From: Deltaproteobacteria bacterium
Lineage (GTDB): Bacteria > Desulfobacterota > Desulfobacteria > Desulfobacterales > JAFDDL01
Direction of reading: 5' to 3'
Assembly: GCA_019310865.1 (NCBI GenBank)
Contig: JAFDDL010000073.1
Coordinates: 1-11,068 of the forward strand
DNA: 11,068 nt
The notes below the pieces were generated by a model. The model was not told the DNA's origin and searched no databases. It saw nothing but the letters and a program-made list of their open reading frames with translations. Numbering within the stretch: the first letter of the stretch is position 1; every line of letters starts with the position of its first letter. Positions 8,197-11,068 of this stretch are shown one piece after another. The translations under genes and the position numbers were made by a program.

Positions 8197-9369
8197 CTAC
8201 TTCTTGACAAGAAGGATCTCACCTGTAGGTGTTTCTTTTTCGATAACGGGCAGGATCTTTTTCAGTGCAACCAGGAAGTTTTTGCATTCGCTGATATCAT
8301 AGATCAGGGTAATTTGTTTGTTTTTGAGATCATCGTCCCCAATGATAATCTTCTGGTGTAAATATCGGTTGACCTCGGTAATAATTTCGCTTAAAGGGGC
8401 CGCATCAAAGTCAAAGATCCCGTTGCGCCAGGCCTTGATATAATCGATATCGGCAACCTGTACGTCGATACTATTCTCCTCTGTATCAACAAGGATTTTT
8501 TCTCCAGGAGCGACTATATTTTCGGAAAGCTCGTTTTTCTCGCTTGCTGTATAAGGGGCCATTGCATTGGTTTCACTCTTTTTTTCCAGAACCGGCTTCT
8601 CTTCAACTCGTTTCTGCCTGACCCGAACTAGTCCCTCCAGAACTGCAACCGTCACCTTGTGTTTCTCACCCTTGGATACATCAAACTCCGTACCTATCGC
8701 ACGAACTTCCAAATCACCCGCTGTGACGATGAAGGGTCTTTCGGGATTATGGGCCACAGAAAAGAGTGCCCTGCCGCGCACAAGGTCTATGCGACGGGCC
8801 GTTTCTAAATGCTCAACGTAAATAAGAGTTGCCGTATCCAGCAAGACCGTGGAGCCGTCCTCCAGGGGTATTGTTTTTTGTTCACCGAGTTTTGAGTGAT
8901 AGGATTTGGGTTGCTCAATCGGCGAATATACGCCGTTTTGAAACATCCAAAGTACCAAAACCACCAAAATGACCGTCACGGCAACTGCAACCGGACGAAG
9001 CGCTGTCATTCCCGTAAAAATTCCGCCGAACCATCTTTTAAGGCTGGAAAACTGTAAGCAAACCCGGGTGAGGAACTTTTCGTGGGCCACCAGCGGATCA
9101 TCATTCAGCTCATCTGTGTGGTCCCATATAGCACTTAAGGTATCAAGCTCCGTCTCAACCAGCGGGTTATCTTTCAGATCGTCTGTTCGGTCCCATATGG
9201 CACTTAAGATATCAAGTTCCATCTCATTGATAGGATTTTCCGATTGCCACGTTTCAAATTCGGTTTTCTGATCCGGAGTCATTGCCCCTTCTTTGATCCG
9301 TATCAACCACTCGTAGGCTTTATTCATTTTCTTGTGGGACAGAGCCCCTTGTTGTTCTTTCGTTTTCAT
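8197..9369 (-). CDS. FecR-family anti-sigma factor / signal transducer
   Basis: This 390-residue single-pass inner-membrane protein fits FecR. The cytoplasmic N-terminal anti-sigma region (about 14-60, AYEWLIRIKEG, TPDQ, FETWQ) would bind the sigma factor. One membrane helix lies at about 125-143. The periplasmic FecR domain spans about 160-295 (LEDGSTVLLDTAT, RGRALFSV, AIGTEFDV). A C-terminal STN-like domain (about 318-376, FDAAPLSEIITEVNRYL) would meet the receptor's STN domain. G226-T227 in AIGTEFDV matches the Gly-Thr site where related FecR/FoxR proteins cleave themselves. Two oddities are a 23-residue tandem duplication at 45-90 and a charged insert (about 253-285) inside the FecR domain. 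The start ATG at 9369 follows the sigma stop by 6 bases, and its ribosome site AAGG overlaps that stop, indicating translational coupling. The stop is TAG at 8197-8199. Confidence 0.92.
   Translation of the reverse strand: MKTKEQQGALSHKKMNKAYEWLIRIKEGAMTPDQKTEFETWQSENPINEMELDILSAIWDRTDDLKDNPLVETELDTLSAIWDHTDELNDDPLVAHEKFLTRVCLQFSSLKRWFGGIFTGMTALRPVAVAVTVILVVLVLWMFQNGVYSPIEQPKSYHSKLGEQKTIPLEDGSTVLLDTATLIYVEHLETARRIDLVRGRALFSVAHNPERPFIVTAGDLEVRAIGTEFDVSKGEKHKVTVAVLEGLVRVRQKRVEEKPVLEKKSETNAMAPYTASEKNELSENIVAPGEKILVDTEENSIDVQVADIDYIKAWRNGIFDFDAAPLSEIITEVNRYLHQKIIIGDDDLKNKQITLIYDISECKNFLVALKKILPVIEKETPTGEILLVKK
9100..9237 (-). repeat. Tandem 69-base (23-residue) duplication inside the FecR gene
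   Basis: Two adjacent units, 9169-9237 (residues 45-67) and 9100-9168 (residues 68-90), encode NPINEMELDILSAIWDRTDD... and NPLVETELDTLSAIWDHTDE..., and a third partial start DPLV follows. The core ELDxLSAIWDxTD is shared. The unit covers the final helix of the anti-sigma region and spaces it away from the membrane helix. Codons differ between the copies, so the duplication is not brand new. Confidence 0.85.
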
Positions 9370-9375
9370 TATCCT

Positions 9376-9924
9376 TCAACCCTTTTGGAGTTTTTTCCGG
9401 CATTGAGACAACACTTCTTTAATATGGTACTTTACCATTCTATCCGAGATTCCCATCCCAGAAGCAATCTTTTTGCATTTCAAGCCCTTGAAGCGGTGTA
9501 GAATAAATGCTTGGCGGGCTTCGGGTTTTACCTTTTTAAGCACCTCTTCTATAATCGCCAGCACCTGTTTAGATTGCAGAATTTCCTCAGGAGATGGCGC
9601 ACTGCATACGAGTTCTATTTCACTAATCGGTATGTGTTGCCCTTTTTTTCGAAGCCAATTTTTACGTGCATGTTCTTTTAGCAGGTTGCCCGCCGTTTTT
9701 AAAATATAGGTTTTGGGGTATCTAATCGTCTCTTGTGCATGTTTTCGGGCAATTCTCAAGTAGACCTCCTGGGCCAAATCCTCCACATCCTCCTGGGAAT
9801 CCAGGTGGCGGGATAAAAATCCGTGCAGCATATAAATATATTTTTGATAAAGCTCGGAAAAATCCTTTTTCGGGTCGTCGGACACCTCTTGTTCAATCTC
9901 GGCAGTCGGTAAAGGCAATTCCAT
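9376..9924 (-). CDS. ECF-type RNA polymerase sigma factor (FecI-like)
   Basis: Read from ATG at 9924, this is a 182-residue protein of normal ECF length. Region 2 covers about 21-92 (ELYQKYIYMLHGFLSRHL, VEDLAQEVYLRIA, YPKTYILKTAGNLLKEHARK). Region 4 covers about 118-180 with a helix-turn-helix (LKCKKIASGMGISDRMVKYH). No region 3 is present. The frame stays open upstream to a TTG at 10038 and an ATG at 9978. The 9924 start is preferred because GAAGG lies 8 bases before it, and because the conserved promoter-like block at 9990-10037 would otherwise sit inside the gene; the 9978 ATG would leave a leader of only about 12 bases without a ribosome site. It overlaps functionally with FecR, which follows by 6 bases and probably holds it inactive until the receptor binds ligand. 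Its targets are probably its own promoter and that of the receptor gene. Confidence 0.9.
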   Translation of the reverse strand: MELPLPTAEIEQEVSDDPKKDFSELYQKYIYMLHGFLSRHLDSQEDVEDLAQEVYLRIARKHAQETIRYPKTYILKTAGNLLKEHARKNWLRKKGQHIPISEIELVCSAPSPEEILQSKQVLAIIEEVLKKVKPEARQAFILHRFKGLKCKKIASGMGISDRMVKYHIKEVLSQCRKKLQKG

Positions 9925-9989
9925 GCTGGTGACCTTCAATTTTTTCCCCTCGGGCGATTGTAGTCTATGTTTATGCATTTTAGTTCTAT

Positions 9990-10037
9990 CTATATATGTA
10001 GATGCATTTCGTTTAAAAAAGGGAAATAATAATTTCA
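9990..10037 (-). promoter_or_regulatory. Probable autoregulated ECF promoter of the sigma-FecR operon
   Basis: On the minus strand ATTTCCC (plus 10021-10027) stands 16 bases before CATCTA (plus 9999-10004). The 48-base block is the partner of 8103-8150. Transcription would begin near 9992 and give a leader of about 68 bases before the preferred sigma start at 9924. The original FecI does not activate its own gene, so autoregulation here would follow the other common ECF pattern. Confidence 0.6.
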
Positions 10038-10038
10038 A

Positions 10039-10083
10039 AAAAACATTTCATAATTTATTTATTACATGAATCGAAATGTTTTT
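10039..10083. repeat. Inverted repeat with 11-bp arms beside the sigma promoter
   Basis: AAAAACATTTC (10039-10049) and GAAATGTTTTT (10073-10083) are perfect reverse complements around 23 bases. It sits immediately upstream of the putative sigma promoter on the minus strand. It may be an operator, an A/T-rich terminator insulating the operon, or chance in A/T-rich DNA. Confidence 0.4.
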
Positions 10084-10540
10084 CAATGTGAGGCTATGAG
10101 GCATGGTTATATCCATAATTTTCCCTTTATAGTAACTGAATATAGTGAAATGAAAAAAACCTTAACAGTTCCGCATATAATTTTTTTTTGGATGGCGCAA
10201 AACTATAGGTCATGTGATTCGTAAGACAGCTTGCAGCTAAAGCCAGATGATGGATCTTCGATAAGGACTTTTTGAACCATGCAAGCACACAGTTTTTCTG
10301 ATTTGGGATACGAACATAAAGCAACGAAAAGCCGACCGCTGTTTTACCTTGTGCTACATAGTTGCATGTCACCAGTTTTTCTCAATTTATAAATATGTTA
10401 AGTTCCTAGATAAAGTTAGCCAATTCCAACATGAGAACCCTAACTCGGCGTCCGATTTAACAATATCAAATTGATTTCCGGAACCTTTTCATTCTGCATG
10501 GTCCGCAAGCCCAACCAAAATAGGCTTTTTTGCCATTAAT

Positions 10541-10555
10541 TGGTGAATATCACCA
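10541..10555. other. Small hairpin TGGTGA-ATA-TCACCA
   Basis: A 6-bp perfect stem with a three-base loop, followed on the plus strand by CCATTTTT. It is short for a terminator, and no plus-strand gene ends before it. It could be an activator site upstream of the sigma-54-like promoter, about 65 bases away, but the evidence is weak. Confidence 0.2.
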
Positions 10556-10619
10556 CCATTTTTGACTCGGAAATCTGTCAAATTAAATATAACCATCTGT
10601 AATTTATTGTTATATATGA

Positions 10620-10637
10620 CTTGGCATGCCTTCTGCT
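10620..10637 (+). promoter_or_regulatory. Sigma-54 (RpoN)-type promoter
   Basis: CTTGGCATGCCTTCTGCT has the GG-N10-GC spacing of sigma-54 promoters, with GG at 10623-10624 and GC at 10635-10636. Compared with the TGGCAC-N5-TTGC consensus it reads TGGCAT-N5-CTGC. Transcription would start near 10647, about 47 bases before the ATG. Activator binding sites upstream were not identified. Confidence 0.55.
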
Positions 10638-10693
10638 ATACACATAGTCATCAAACAAAAAAACGCTAAAAGATACCAAAAAGGAGAATGACA

Positions 10694-11068
10694 ATGAGCA
10701 ACCAGAATTTACGACATTCAGCGAAAAGGAAATCATCGATCATTTTTACCTTCGTCATTTTTCTGTTGGCACTTTCGGGATTTGTCGGTGTAAGCGCCTG
10801 GGCGTTTGATGAAAACAAGTCGATTGCAGAAACCATTGTGATCGCCGCAAGTGGTGAAAATACCAAGGGTAAAGGCCACGTTCCTGATATTGTTGCCTTT
10901 GACTATATCAACCTGAAAAACGACAAACCGTTATCCCTTCAAGGTTTTCATCTGGTACGGCCTGATATGCCAGATATAGAGAACCAACTGGCTAAAGCCG
11001 AACTGTCGGGAGACAATACATTTGATCAACGTACCCGAGTGATCACTGTCAATCTGCGGGATCAAAAA
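10694..11068 (+). CDS. Unrecognised secreted protein, N-terminal part only
   Basis: This frame is open for 125 codons to the right edge. ATG at 10694 is preferred over the in-frame ATG at 10688 because the AAGGAG ribosome site at 10681-10686 is 7 bases away from it. The N-terminus is a classic signal peptide: basic SAKRK (9-13 or so), hydrophobic core IIFTFVIFLLALSGFVGV, and a probable cleavage after SAWA. The mature part begins FDENKSIAETIVIAASGENT and looks soluble, with alternating strands. I do not recognise the family. It is divergent from the signalling operon and behind a sigma-54-like promoter, so it may belong to a different regulon. A periplasmic, extracellular or lipid-free surface role is possible. 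No cysteine lipobox is present. Confidence 0.8.
   Translation, partial: MSNQNLRHSAKRKSSIIFTFVIFLLALSGFVGVSAWAFDENKSIAETIVIAASGENTKGKGHVPDIVAFDYINLKNDKPLSLQGFHLVRPDMPDIENQLAKAELSGDNTFDQRTRVITVNLRDQK

Larger units (their letters stand above)
10038..10693. other. Intergenic region between the divergently transcribed sigma gene and secreted-protein gene
   Basis: These 656 A/T-rich bases contain an 11-bp inverted repeat at 10039-10083, a small hairpin at 10541-10555, a sigma-54-like promoter at 10620-10637 and the ribosome site of the plus-strand gene. No tRNA-like fold, convincing small gene or transposase remnant was recognised. A minus-strand open frame at 10127-10372 starts with GTG, lacks a good ribosome site and resembles nothing known to me. 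Confidence 0.6.

Noticed and set aside
9925..10038. Longer sigma factor starting at TTG 10038 or ATG 9978
   Set aside because: There is no good ribosome site at either start, and the TTG-start frame contains the conserved promoter-like block. The extra residues have no counterpart in ECF factors.
10117..10145. A third ECF box: TTTCCCTTT on the plus strand
   Set aside because: It lacks a CATCTA-like partner 16 bases downstream and is more than 500 bases from the next plus-strand gene.
10127..10372. An 81-codon minus-strand open frame
   Set aside because: GTG start without a Shine-Dalgarno, no recognisable domain and A/T-rich intergenic setting. Probably chance.
10666..10866. A 66-codon minus-strand frame opposite the secreted protein
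   Set aside because: It lies antisense to a frame with a strong ribosome site and signal peptide, and has no support of its own.

Overview
The window comes from a Gram-negative bacterium. It encodes a TonB-dependent outer-membrane receptor, an ECF sigma factor and a FecR-type anti-sigma factor. The lineage cannot be fixed from the sequence. A sigma-54-type promoter and moderate, uneven G+C would suit a proteobacterium or a member of the Desulfobacterota, but that is a guess.

Seven genes lie on the minus strand and read right to left from about 10,030 to the left edge. First come the signalling genes: an ECF sigma factor (9376-9924), a FecR-like anti-sigma factor (8197-9369) and a large STN-domain TonB-dependent receptor (5410-8034). 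Together they form a FecI/FecR/FecA-type cell-surface signalling system. Downstream are a cytoplasmic beta-lactamase-fold serine hydrolase (3706-5244), a GPH-type sugar/cation symporter of the MFS superfamily (2266-3645), a lysine-6-dehydrogenase/saccharopine-reductase-like enzyme (899-2074) and a metal-dependent amidohydrolase cut by the left edge (1-861). After a roughly 650-base intergenic region, an unrecognised secreted protein starts on the plus strand at 10694 behind a sigma-54-like promoter and runs off the right edge.

The layout reads as a substrate-inducible import and breakdown locus. The receptor would take up an unknown organic compound and signal through FecR to the sigma factor. 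The symporter would cross the inner membrane, and the three enzymes would act in the cytoplasm. The enzyme set suggests an amide-, peptide- or amino-acid-derived compound rather than an iron chelate. That substrate is inference.

Two observations stand out. A 48-base block (38/48 identical) lies upstream of both the sigma gene and the receptor gene; it holds ATTTCCC and CATCTA boxes 16 bases apart in each copy, and is probably the promoter read by this sigma factor. The transporter gene is interrupted by an in-frame TGA at codon 381, followed by 78 intact in-frame codons that complete the expected C-terminus. Smaller oddities are a 23-residue tandem repeat in FecR, a long charged linker in the receptor, competing hairpins after the receptor gene, and a sharp G+C difference between the last two genes.
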